Assembly (NCBI GenBank): GCA_019636655.1
Contig: JAHBXB010000001.1
Location: 930,001 to 994,000, forward strand
Direction of reading: 5' to 3'
Length of the DNA: 64,000 nt
DNA from: Phycisphaeraceae bacterium
GTDB taxonomy: Bacteria > Planctomycetota > Phycisphaerae > Phycisphaerales > UBA1924
The notes beneath the pieces were generated by a model. The model was not told the origin of the DNA and searched no databases. It saw only the letters and a program-made list of their open reading frames with translations. The translations under genes and the position numbers were made by a program. Below, piece after piece: positions 17,147-25,078 of the stretch; position 1 is the stretch's first letter, and each line of letters opens with the position of its first letter.

Positions 17147-18676
17147 ATGAGCCGGATCAATACGAACGTCCAGTCACTGATCGCACAGCGCGTCCTGAGC
17201 CAGAACAATGCGAACCTCAGCCAGTCGCTCGAGCGGCTGTCCACGGGCCTCCGCATTAGCCGCGGCAAGGACGACCCCGCCGGCCTGATCGCATCGGAGA
17301 ACCTCCGATCTGAGAAGGCCGCCATCAACGCCGCGATCTCGAACTCCGAGCGCGCCGACCAAGTCGTCAACATCGCCGAGGGCGGCCTGCAGGAGGTCTC
17401 AAGCCTTCTGACCGAACTCCAGGGACTCGTCACCGGCACCGCCAACAAGGCCGGCATCAGCCAGTCGGAGCGTGAGGCCAACCAGCTCCAGATCGACTCG
17501 ATCCTCCAGACCATCGACCGCATCGCCTCGGCCACCTCGTTCCAGGGTGTCAAGCTGCTCAACGGCAACTATGACTACTCCACGACCGGCGTCTCCGCCT
17601 CGGTCGTCTCGTTCCAGGTTAACGGCGCCAAGCTCCAGCAGGGCCAGAACCTGAACGTCAATGCCGTCGTCACCACCTCTGCCCAGCAGGCCGGCCTCTA
17701 CCTCTCCACCAACGGCGCCCTGAACCTCAATGGTGGCGTCAACTCCGCCTTCACCATCGAGATCAGCGGCAACCTCGGCTCGCGCCAGCTCTCCTTCGCG
17801 TCGGGCACCACGGTGGCCACAATCGCCTCGCAGATCAATACCTTCACCGATGTCACCGGCATCCGCGCCTCCGCTGGCACCACCGGCATCTACCTCGAGT
17901 CCTCGGAGTTTGGCTCCGACAAGTTCGCCTCGGTCAAGGTGATCAACGCCGCCAACATCCAGGGCACCGGCGTGGGCATCTACAACCGCCAGGCCCAGAA
18001 CTTCTCTGCGATCAACACCACCATCGCCGCGGCCTACACCACTCCCGCCGCCCAGAACGGCTACAAGGACAACGGCCAGGACATCGTCGCCACCATCAAC
18101 GGTGTCGCTGCCACCGCCAAGGGCAAGACGTTCTCCATCAACACCGACTTCCTCAACGTCTCCCTCACCCTCAACACCACGCAGGCTCAGACCGTCGGCG
18201 TCAAGAATGCGTTCACCATCACCGGCGGCGGCGCCGACTTCCAGCTCGCCGGCGACGTGAACATCGGCTCCAAGGTCGCCATCGGTATCGGCGACGTTGC
18301 AGCCCGCAAGCTCGGCACCACTGATGTCTCTGGAAACCTCCGCTTCCTTTCCGACCTTGCCTCGGGCAAGACCCTCAACGTTGTCTCCGGTGACATCACC
18401 AACGCCCAGAAGGTGATCAGCCAGTCGATCAACCAGATCACCTCCCTCCGCGGCCGCCTCGGTGCGTTCCAGAAGAACACCGTCGGCGCCACGATCCGCT
18501 CGCTGGGCGTCTCCCTCGAGAACACGACCGCCGCCGAGTCCGTCATCCGCGACGCCGACTTCGCCACCGAGACGGCCAAGCTCACTCGCGGCCAGATCCT
18601 CGTCTCCGCGGCCACCCAGGTTCTCACCCTGGCCAACAGCTCGCCCCAGTCGGCCCTCCAGCTCCTCCGCGGCTAA
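17147..18676 (+). CDS. fliC: Flagellin, second copy
   Basis: The product has 509 residues. The start MSRINTNVQSLIAQRVL is preceded by GGAGG; an in-frame ATG 36 bases upstream has no ribosome site and is rejected. The N-terminal D0/D1 has SLERLSTGLRISRGKDDPAG; the C-terminus has SINQITSLRGRLGAFQKN and ESVIRDADFATETAKLTR. A middle beta-rich domain like that of the first flagellin is present but diverged. A single-species filament could therefore be mixed, or the copies may be used under different conditions. Its own promoter probably lies in the 250 bases after the upstream terminator. Confidence 0.95.
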   Translation: MSRINTNVQSLIAQRVLSQNNANLSQSLERLSTGLRISRGKDDPAGLIASENLRSEKAAINAAISNSERADQVVNIAEGGLQEVSSLLTELQGLVTGTANKAGISQSEREANQLQIDSILQTIDRIASATSFQGVKLLNGNYDYSTTGVSASVVSFQVNGAKLQQGQNLNVNAVVTTSAQQAGLYLSTNGALNLNGGVNSAFTIEISGNLGSRQLSFASGTTVATIASQINTFTDVTGIRASAGTTGIYLESSEFGSDKFASVKVINAANIQGTGVGIYNRQAQNFSAINTTIAAAYTTPAAQNGYKDNGQDIVATINGVAATAKGKTFSINTDFLNVSLTLNTTQAQTVGVKNAFTITGGGADFQLAGDVNIGSKVAIGIGDVAARKLGTTDVSGNLRFLSDLASGKTLNVVSGDITNAQKVISQSINQITSLRGRLGAFQKNTVGATIRSLGVSLENTTAAESVIRDADFATETAKLTRGQILVSAATQVLTLANSSPQSALQLLRG

Positions 18677-18713
18677 GCCACGGCACGCTGATAGGACTCT
18701 GAACTGATCCCCC

Positions 18714-18750
18714 CCGCCCCGGCCTCACCCGCCGGGGCGGTTTTCTTTTT
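18714..18750 (+). terminator. Intrinsic terminator after the second flagellin
   Basis: A 10-base-pair stem CCGCCCCGGC / GCCGGGGCGG with a 7-base loop is followed by TTTTCTTTTT. Confidence 0.9.
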
Positions 18751-18785
18751 CTGCATGCCTCCCCGACCGCCGATCTCATCATGCC

Positions 18786-19820
18786 ATGAGTCGCGCTGCG
18801 AGTTCCAACTTCTCCCCCGCCTCCCCACGTTCCCGCCTCGCGCGCCGGTCCGCTGCGCTTCCCCCCGCCTACGCCCGGATCCGAACCTCCTTCCTCGCCT
18901 TCATCCGCATCGAATGTGGCCTGGCCAAGAACACCGTTGAAGCATACGACCGTGACCTGAGCGAGCTGCTCTTGTCCGTCGTCGCTGCCGGGGCGTCAAC
19001 CCCCCAGCAGATCACGCCGCGACTCCTCTCCGGTCACCTCGCCTCGCTCAAGTCCGAACGCAGCCTCGCTGGATCGTCGGTCATCCGACACCTGGCCACA
19101 ATCAAGGTGTTCTGCCGATGGCTCCAATCCACGGGGGTGATCGACGACAACCCCGCCGCGGCCCTTGACCGGCCCACGCGATGGAAGAAGCTCCCGGGAG
19201 TTCTCTCCCCAAAGCAGATCCGTGCCCTCATCGAGGCGCCCTCAACTCTGGCAGGGTCCGGCAGCCGCCCGGAGAGTAAACGTACTGAGCCGCCGATGCA
19301 CCTCCGCGATCGCGCCCTGCTCGAGCTCCTCTATGCCTCCGGTCTTCGTGCTTCGGAGATTGCGTCACTGCCGCTCAGAGACTTCCATGAGACCCTCGGC
19401 ACGATCCTGGTCACCGGTAAGGGTGACAAGCAGCGCCTCGTCCCCGTCGGCGAGCCGGCGATCATCGCGGTCAGGATCTACCTGGACCAGTGCCGCAGCC
19501 GCCTCGAACGCCCGGACGGCCGCGACCGGGGCTGCCTTCTGCTCTCCCGAACGGGCCGCCCGCTCGAGCGAGTCGCCGTCTGGCAGATCGTCCGAAAGTA
19601 CGCGGCGATCGCCGGCCTGAGGATCGGCCGCGCCCAGGGTGGCGCCCACCCGCATGTCCTGCGGCATTCCTTCGCCACCCATCTACTCGCCGGCGGCGCC
19701 GATCTCCGTGTGGTCCAGGAACTCCTCGGCCACGCGGATATCGCCACAACGCAGATCTACACCCACGTTGATTCATCCCGTCTCAAGCACGTGCACCGCA
19801 CCTTCCACCCGCGGGGCTGA
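18786..19820 (+). CDS. xerD: Tyrosine recombinase XerC/XerD
   Basis: The 344-residue site-specific recombinase probably resolves chromosome dimers at dif. The core-binding domain spans about residues 30-125 (FLAFIRIECGLAKNTVEAY). The catalytic domain keeps the full set: R188 in GLRASEI, K212 in GKGDKQR, H290 and R293 in HPHVLRHSFATHLL, H316 in LGHADIATTQIYTHV, and nucleophile Y325. A 30-residue Ser/Arg-rich N-terminal extension precedes the domain. No att-like repeats or mobile-element genes flank it, which favours a housekeeping Xer role. Its stop codon directly abuts the gyrA stop on the other strand. Confidence 0.88.
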   Translation: MSRAASSNFSPASPRSRLARRSAALPPAYARIRTSFLAFIRIECGLAKNTVEAYDRDLSELLLSVVAAGASTPQQITPRLLSGHLASLKSERSLAGSSVIRHLATIKVFCRWLQSTGVIDDNPAAALDRPTRWKKLPGVLSPKQIRALIEAPSTLAGSGSRPESKRTEPPMHLRDRALLELLYASGLRASEIASLPLRDFHETLGTILVTGKGDKQRLVPVGEPAIIAVRIYLDQCRSRLERPDGRDRGCLLLSRTGRPLERVAVWQIVRKYAAIAGLRIGRAQGGAHPHVLRHSFATHLLAGGADLRVVQELLGHADIATTQIYTHVDSSRLKHVHRTFHPRG

Positions 19821-22664
19821 TTACGGCGCCATAGCCGTCTCACCGTCCGCATCCTCGTCCGTGTCGCCCTCTTCTCCAAGGACGCGAGCCGTCGCCACAA
19901 CCCGGTCGCCCTCGTCGAGTTTCACAATTCGGACGCCCTGGGCTCCACGCCCGCACAGCCGGATCTCCGCCGCGGGCATCCTCACCAGCATCCCCGACTT
20001 CGAAACGACGACGACGTCGTCCGCTTCGTGCACCGCAAGCGACACGACGGCGCGGCCGTTTCGCTCAGAAGTGTTGATATCCACACGGCCCTTGCCGCCG
20101 CGGGACTGGCTCCTTGCCTTGCCCGTCTCCGGCTGCACGCGGTACTCATCCACAAGCGTCCGCTTTCCGTACCCATTCTCGCACACGGTCAGCAGCGCGA
20201 TCGACGGATCGGCTGACACGCTGTCGCCATCGGCGTCCTTCGCCATCGGGACTCGAACCACACCGACAACCTCGTCCTCTTCGGCCAGCTCGATACCCTT
20301 CACACCTGCCGCGGCGCGGCCCATAAGTCGAACGTCCTCCTCGCTGAACCGGATCGCCATCCCGCCCGCAGTTGCCAGCAGGATGTCGTCGGTCCCGCTC
20401 GTGAGCGCCACGTCGAGCAGCCGATCGCCCTCCCGGATGTCCACGGCGATGATCCCGCCGCGGTTGACGTTCCTGTAGTCCTTGAGCGCCGTCCTCTTGA
20501 CGACCCCACCGGCGGACACGAACGTCAGGTAGTTGCTTCCTTCCTCGAAGTTCTTCACATTGAGGAACGCCCGAACGCTCTCCCCCTCCTTGAGATCCAG
20601 CAGGTTCACCATCGGCCTGCCCTTGCTCTGGCGAGGCAGCTCTGGCAACTCGTACACCTTGATCTTGAACACCCGACCGGTGTTCGTGAAGCACAGCAGG
20701 TCGTCGTGGGTGCTCGCCACGAACATGTGCGCGATGAAGTCGTCGTCCTTCGCGCTGGCGCCGATGATCCCCTTCCCGCCACGACCCTGCGCCCGGTATG
20801 TACTGACGGCGATCCGCTTCGCGTACCCCTGGTGCGAGATGGTGACCGCCATGTCTTCCACGGCAATGAGCGCCCCAATGTCGTAGTCGCCCGCTTCGGC
20901 ACCCTCGTCGATCCGCGTCAGCCTCGCCCCGGCCTTCGTGCCGATCCGCTGCTTCATCTCCTCGCAATCGGCCTTGATGATCGCGGTTACCCTTGCCTCG
21001 CTGGCGAGGATGCTCTCGTAGTCGTCGATCTGCTCGACGAGCTGCGAGTAGTCCCCCACCAGTTTCTCGATCTCCAGACCCACCAACTGGATCAGCCGCA
21101 TCGAGCCGATCTGTTCCGCCTGCACCCTCGTCAGCGAGACCCCCCGCTCGCCGGCACGGCGAACCTGCTCCATCAGCCTCGCGGGGATCGCCCCCACATG
21201 CTTGTGATCGACGGCGATCCGGAAGCCTCTCGCCATCAGTTTGTCGATCGCCTCCGGACGGGTCTGGCTCGACCGGATCAGCCTGATCACCTCGTCAATG
21301 TCACAGACCGCGAGGATCATCCCCTCCAGAACGTGTGCACGCTTGCGGGCCTCCGCCAGCAGGTGGGCTGTCCGCCGGCGGATCACTTCGACCCGGTGCT
21401 CGATGTAGTACCGGATCATCTCCTTCAGCGAGAGCGTCCGCGGCTGGCGGTTCACCAGGGCGATGCTGTTGATGCTGAAGGTCTGCTGTAACTGCGTGAA
21501 CTCGTACAGCTGCTTTTCCACCAGCGCCGCGTCCGCCCCCTTCTTCAGTTCGATCACCACCCGTACCATCGCCTCGCGCCCGGATTCGTTGCGGACGTCC
21601 GACACGTCGTTGATCTTGTCGTCCTTCACCGCATCCACGAGCCGCTCGACCAGGGTATCAAGACCTAGGTTGTACGGGATCGAATCGATCACGAGCTGCT
21701 CTCGCCCGTTCGCCATCGTCTCCACGCGGACCTCACCCCTCACCGCTACCCGCCCCCGCCCGGTCGCGTACGCCTCGACAATACCACCCTTGCCCAGGAT
21801 CACGCCGCCGGTCGGAAAGTCCGGCCCTCGGATCCCGCGACGCACTACGACTTCCCCCTCCTTCACATCCTCCATCAGTTCGCCCAGCGTGATCTCCGGG
21901 TTCTCCAGCACGCGCACGATCGCATCGAGGACCTCGATCGGGTTCTGAGGCGGCAGACTCGTTGCCATCCCGACCGCGATCCCCACCCCGCCGTTGATCA
22001 GCAGGTTCGGCAGCTTCCCCGGCAGCACGGTCGGCTCCTGCAGCCGATCGTCGTAGTTCGGGACGAAGTTCACGGTCTCCAGTTTCAGGTCGTCGAGCAT
22101 CTCCACGGCGGCCTGGAGCATCCTCGCCTCGGTGTACCGCATCGCCGCCGGGGGGTCGGGATTGATCGAGCCGAAGTTCCCCTGCGGATCAATCAGCGGC
22201 ACCCGCATTCGCCACTTCTGGGCCATCCCCACCAGGGTCGGGTAGATCACGGACTCGCCGTGTGGGTGGTAGTTGCCGGAGGTGTCACCGCAGATCTTCG
22301 CGCACTTGAGGTGCTTGCGCCCCGGCCTCAGGTTCAGGTCGTTCATCGCCACCAGGATGCGGCGCTGGCTCGGCTTGAGCCCGTCTCGGACATCGGGCAG
22401 AGCCCGGTCCATGATCGTGCTCATCGCATACGTCAGGTACGAGTCCTGCAGTTCCCGCTCGATCTGCAGGTCGACGATGTGGCCCCCGCCCTCGCCACTT
22501 CCTCCGTTCCCGCCCGCTTCTGTCGGGCCCGCGGGCGGTATGCCGGCGCCGCTTCCGCCGGCTCCGGTCGAGTTTGTGCTGTTCGCCTCGGTGGTGGCTA
22601 CGACATCAACAGGGGTTCGCCGCGAGCTCGTGGCGGACACCGGACGATCGGCGGAATCGGGCAT
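19821..22664 (-). CDS. gyrA: DNA gyrase subunit A
   Basis: The product has 947 residues from the ATG at 22664, which has GGAG 9 bases upstream; an in-frame GTG at 22781 lacks one. The first 60 residues are a low-complexity Ser/Gly/Thr-rich extension. The type IIA breakage-reunion domain follows, with catalytic Tyr177 in AAMRYTEARM. The gyrase-specific GyrA-box QGRGGKG is present, separating it from ParC. Six-bladed C-terminal repeats follow. It introduces negative supercoils together with GyrB. In the quinolone-resistance region (HPHGESVIYP) the position matching E. coli D87 is proline. The acidic C-terminus (EEGDTDEDADGE) is typical of GyrA tails. Confidence 0.95.
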   Translation of the reverse strand: MPDSADRPVSATSSRRTPVDVVATTEANSTNSTGAGGSGAGIPPAGPTEAGGNGGSGEGGGHIVDLQIERELQDSYLTYAMSTIMDRALPDVRDGLKPSQRRILVAMNDLNLRPGRKHLKCAKICGDTSGNYHPHGESVIYPTLVGMAQKWRMRVPLIDPQGNFGSINPDPPAAMRYTEARMLQAAVEMLDDLKLETVNFVPNYDDRLQEPTVLPGKLPNLLINGGVGIAVGMATSLPPQNPIEVLDAIVRVLENPEITLGELMEDVKEGEVVVRRGIRGPDFPTGGVILGKGGIVEAYATGRGRVAVRGEVRVETMANGREQLVIDSIPYNLGLDTLVERLVDAVKDDKINDVSDVRNESGREAMVRVVIELKKGADAALVEKQLYEFTQLQQTFSINSIALVNRQPRTLSLKEMIRYYIEHRVEVIRRRTAHLLAEARKRAHVLEGMILAVCDIDEVIRLIRSSQTRPEAIDKLMARGFRIAVDHKHVGAIPARLMEQVRRAGERGVSLTRVQAEQIGSMRLIQLVGLEIEKLVGDYSQLVEQIDDYESILASEARVTAIIKADCEEMKQRIGTKAGARLTRIDEGAEAGDYDIGALIAVEDMAVTISHQGYAKRIAVSTYRAQGRGGKGIIGASAKDDDFIAHMFVASTHDDLLCFTNTGRVFKIKVYELPELPRQSKGRPMVNLLDLKEGESVRAFLNVKNFEEGSNYLTFVSAGGVVKRTALKDYRNVNRGGIIAVDIREGDRLLDVALTSGTDDILLATAGGMAIRFSEEDVRLMGRAAAGVKGIELAEEDEVVGVVRVPMAKDADGDSVSADPSIALLTVCENGYGKRTLVDEYRVQPETGKARSQSRGGKGRVDINTSERNGRAVVSLAVHEADDVVVVSKSGMLVRMPAAEIRLCGRGAQGVRIVKLDEGDRVVATARVLGEEGDTDEDADGETAMAP

Positions 22665-22811
22665 GTTCAGCGGCTCCGAACCAGGGGGTTCCTGGGCAGT
22701 TTTCGGGACGGAACATTGTAGGCGAATCGGCGTCTTTTTGCCCGCTTTGGGGCGCGATTCCGACCCCGTTTCCAACCCCACAAGGGCCGTGAAAACCCCT
22801 CAAAAACAGGC

Positions 22812-24698
22812 CTATTCCGCCCTCCGGTCCGAACCCGACTCGGCCTCGTCACGCGGAGCCGACTCAAGGCTCGTCAAGACCTCGCACACGGCCATCAGGG
22901 TGAATGCCGAGGCCTCGACCGGCTGCCTCGAATCCCACACCGCAGCTCGAATACCTCCGATGGCCCTCGCCGGCTCCGGGTACATCCATGCATTCGATTC
23001 GTCCACCTGCAACTGCCTCATGAATCGCACTGCCTCCAGCAGCCGCACGAGCTCCCGGTTGAACTCCGCCCCCTCCGTCAAACGGGGGTCACCGAGCATC
23101 GTCGCGACAAACGCCAGCGGCCGCGCCGACTGCCATGTGGGCAGCGGATTCCGCGTCGAGGTGAACGTGACGCCACCGATCAGATCCTGGTTGTCAACAC
23201 CCGCATCAATAGCCTGCAGCTGATGCTGCCAGAGGCGTTCTCTCATCCGCCGAAGCGCCACACCAGCCGGGATCTCGCTCGCCCCGCCCCGTGGCGCCCC
23301 CACCGGTCGCTCCAGGTCTGCGAGTTTCAGCTCAGCCCAGCCAAGCCACGGCATCTGGCCAGCCAACTGCCCCTCCTCCACATCGCGGAACGCCGTCCGC
23401 ACCGCCGCCGGAGCGAGCACGGAAGCCGAGACCGGCCCGGTGTCGGCGCTCCCAGCTGCACGCTCCAGCCCGACAAGGGTCACCAGTGCGTATGCCACAG
23501 CACCCCGCGCCGCGGGGGGAAGATCCGATCGATACCCTTGCTTCGCATCGAACACACGTGAGAACGCCCGCGTTGTTGCCGTCCACGGGCTGATCGCCCG
23601 GCCGATCTCGTCCTGTCCAACCCCCTGTTCCCGCAAGACCGTCACCATCGCCGGCGCCGTCAGGCACACGCCGATTGCCTTGTCGATCGCATCCTCGACA
23701 TCCGATTCCGGACGCGAGAAGTCCATCACCAGCACCTTCGCGGTCTCCCGCTCCCGCTCGGTCAGCGGCCTCACCGACATCGAGAATCGCTGGAGCGCAC
23801 CTCCAATGAGGCCTCGCTCGGTCCGCGTCAGTTCACCCGCGGCATCCTCCTCCGCGGCCCGCCGCAGCAGGTGTGCGGTGATCCGTTCGGCCATCGCCCT
23901 CATCGCCCCGCGGCTGGAGACCTCCGACCGTCCAACCACCCGACCGCCCCGCTGCAGGAACACCGGCTCCTCTCCGGGCCCCGGTTGTGCGAGATGGGTA
24001 ACCCGGAACCGGAACGATGTGACTCCGTGCTTTTCCCTCAGTTCCGCCGGGCCGACCAGCCCCAACTGCGCATCTCCCCCCGCCATCGCTGCTGTTGCAC
24101 CGATCGCCTGTTGGGGCAGCGTGTTGGCGCTGAGCATCTGCGAGGGATAGATCGCCGCCATCGGGGCATCGGCTCCGCCACCGACCCTCGATGCAATCCC
24201 ATCCAACCCGGGCGCCAGCATCAACTCCGCCTCTGCCACCGTCGCTGGGGTGATTGGAGTCAGCCCGCCAGCCAGCTCCAGACTGATGGTGATCCGTTTC
24301 CAGGATTCTCGGACGGCCTCCTCCGCAAGCAGGTCCGACCCTTTGGGAATCCGCCTCTCAGCCTCGTTGATCGCCTCGGTCACCGCCCGGCGCACCACAT
24401 CTCGGCTGGCAGCCAGCGAGATGCTCGAGCCCCGGCCCACGATCTTGCCATCCAGCCGAAGCGTTACGCACGCGCCATAGCACTCCGGAAGCCCCTCGGC
24501 AGCATCCGCCGGGACCTCCGGCTTCCTGATCCAGGTCTCCAATGTCCGATAAGCCGCCATCGTCGATGCTGGAGGCGGCGGCTCGTCACCATCCGCCATC
24601 GCCGCACGCACGCTGACAGCGGCCAATAACACGCACAACAGGCCGATGCACCGGAGCAACGTCGCCAGACGACCACGGATCGTGTTGTCAACCGGCAT
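22812..24698 (-). CDS. Secreted protein with an AMMECR1-like N-terminal segment, function unknown
   Basis: The product has 628 residues. A signal peptide is visible (IGLLCVLLAAVSVRAAMA). Residues about 55-150 read YGACVTLRLDGKIVGRGSS, then alternating helices and ITISLELAGGLTPI; this pattern resembles AMMECR1 domains (GVFVTL..GRLRGC). The later half is helical with ARGAVAYALVTLVGLERAAGS and NAWMYPEPARAIGGIRAAVW, somewhat like alpha/alpha-barrel proteins. No catalytic set is recognised. The start is uncertain: GGGAGG lies 15 bases before this ATG but 4 bases before an in-frame GTG at 24710. The open frame continues upstream to 25070 but looks non-coding there. Confidence 0.6.
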   Translation of the reverse strand: MPVDNTIRGRLATLLRCIGLLCVLLAAVSVRAAMADGDEPPPPASTMAAYRTLETWIRKPEVPADAAEGLPECYGACVTLRLDGKIVGRGSSISLAASRDVVRRAVTEAINEAERRIPKGSDLLAEEAVRESWKRITISLELAGGLTPITPATVAEAELMLAPGLDGIASRVGGGADAPMAAIYPSQMLSANTLPQQAIGATAAMAGGDAQLGLVGPAELREKHGVTSFRFRVTHLAQPGPGEEPVFLQRGGRVVGRSEVSSRGAMRAMAERITAHLLRRAAEEDAAGELTRTERGLIGGALQRFSMSVRPLTERERETAKVLVMDFSRPESDVEDAIDKAIGVCLTAPAMVTVLREQGVGQDEIGRAISPWTATTRAFSRVFDAKQGYRSDLPPAARGAVAYALVTLVGLERAAGSADTGPVSASVLAPAAVRTAFRDVEEGQLAGQMPWLGWAELKLADLERPVGAPRGGASEIPAGVALRRMRERLWQHQLQAIDAGVDNQDLIGGVTFTSTRNPLPTWQSARPLAFVATMLGDPRLTEGAEFNRELVRLLEAVRFMRQLQVDESNAWMYPEPARAIGGIRAAVWDSRQPVEASAFTLMAVCEVLTSLESAPRDEAESGSDRRAE

Positions 24699-24791
24699 CA
24701 CGCGTGGCACAATACCTCCCGCATGGATGTAGTTTCCGGGCCCGCACCCCCTCTGGGAGCACGCGGCGCCCGGCTCGGGCGTGAGGCACGG

Positions 24792-24819
24792 AGGTTGTTT
24801 CTCTTCCGGCACACAACCT
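24792..24819 (+). promoter_or_regulatory. Hairpin before a possible small open frame
   Basis: AGGTTGT and ACAACCT form a 7-base-pair perfect stem with a 14-base loop. It ends 14 bases before the ATG of the 26-codon frame at 24834. It may be a leader structure, or chance. Confidence 0.3.
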
Positions 24820-24833
24820 GAGAGAAGAACACC

Positions 24834-24914
24834 ATGCTGACCTGGACCCTCCTGACCGACAACCGTAAGCGAATCGCCATGCTGGCCCTGCTGTCGTTCA
24901 TCGCCCTCTGCTAG
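24834..24914 (+). CDS. Possible 26-residue hydrophobic peptide
   Basis: The frame reads MLTWTLLTDNRKRIAMLALL and then SFIALC before TAG: a short polar centre (DNRKR) between hydrophobic ends, the second long enough to touch a membrane. A purine-rich AGAGAAG is 6 bases before the ATG. The frame is isolated on the strand opposite its neighbours, in the gap between rpsA and the secreted-protein gene. Only its composition and leader hairpin support it, so it may be spurious. Confidence 0.3.
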   Translation: MLTWTLLTDNRKRIAMLALLSFIALC

Positions 24915-25011
24915 GCCCTCAGAGCGTAGCCAGCAACACGTCCGATACGCCGGCCTCAGTGGACGTTGATATGCCCACAAACGCCGGCGACAACGGGCGT
25001 ACCCGCCACGG

Positions 25012-25051
25012 GTGACAAAAAGCAAAACGCCCGGATCCTTCGACCCGGGCG
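25012..25051 (-). terminator. Intrinsic terminator after rpsA
   Basis: On the minus strand CCGGGCG? pairing is seen as CGCCCGG (25028-25034) with CCGGGCG (25045-25051), separated by 10 bases and followed by TTTTGCTTTTTG. It ends transcription from rpsA. Confidence 0.85.
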
Positions 25052-25078
25052 ATTGCGTGTTCCAAATCACTCAGCGAA

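Noticed and set aside
18786-19820. Prophage or integron integrase
   Set aside because: The tyrosine recombinase has no flanking att repeats, tRNA target or phage genes, and lies next to gyrA. A housekeeping Xer role is simpler.
22665-22781. 39-codon extension of GyrA
   Set aside because: The GTG start lacks a ribosome site, whereas the internal ATG has GGAG at 9-base spacing.
24699-25070. N-terminal extension of the secreted protein at 22812
   Set aside because: The open frame is uninterrupted, but the translated part has no ribosome site and unnatural composition, and the signal peptide begins at the later start.
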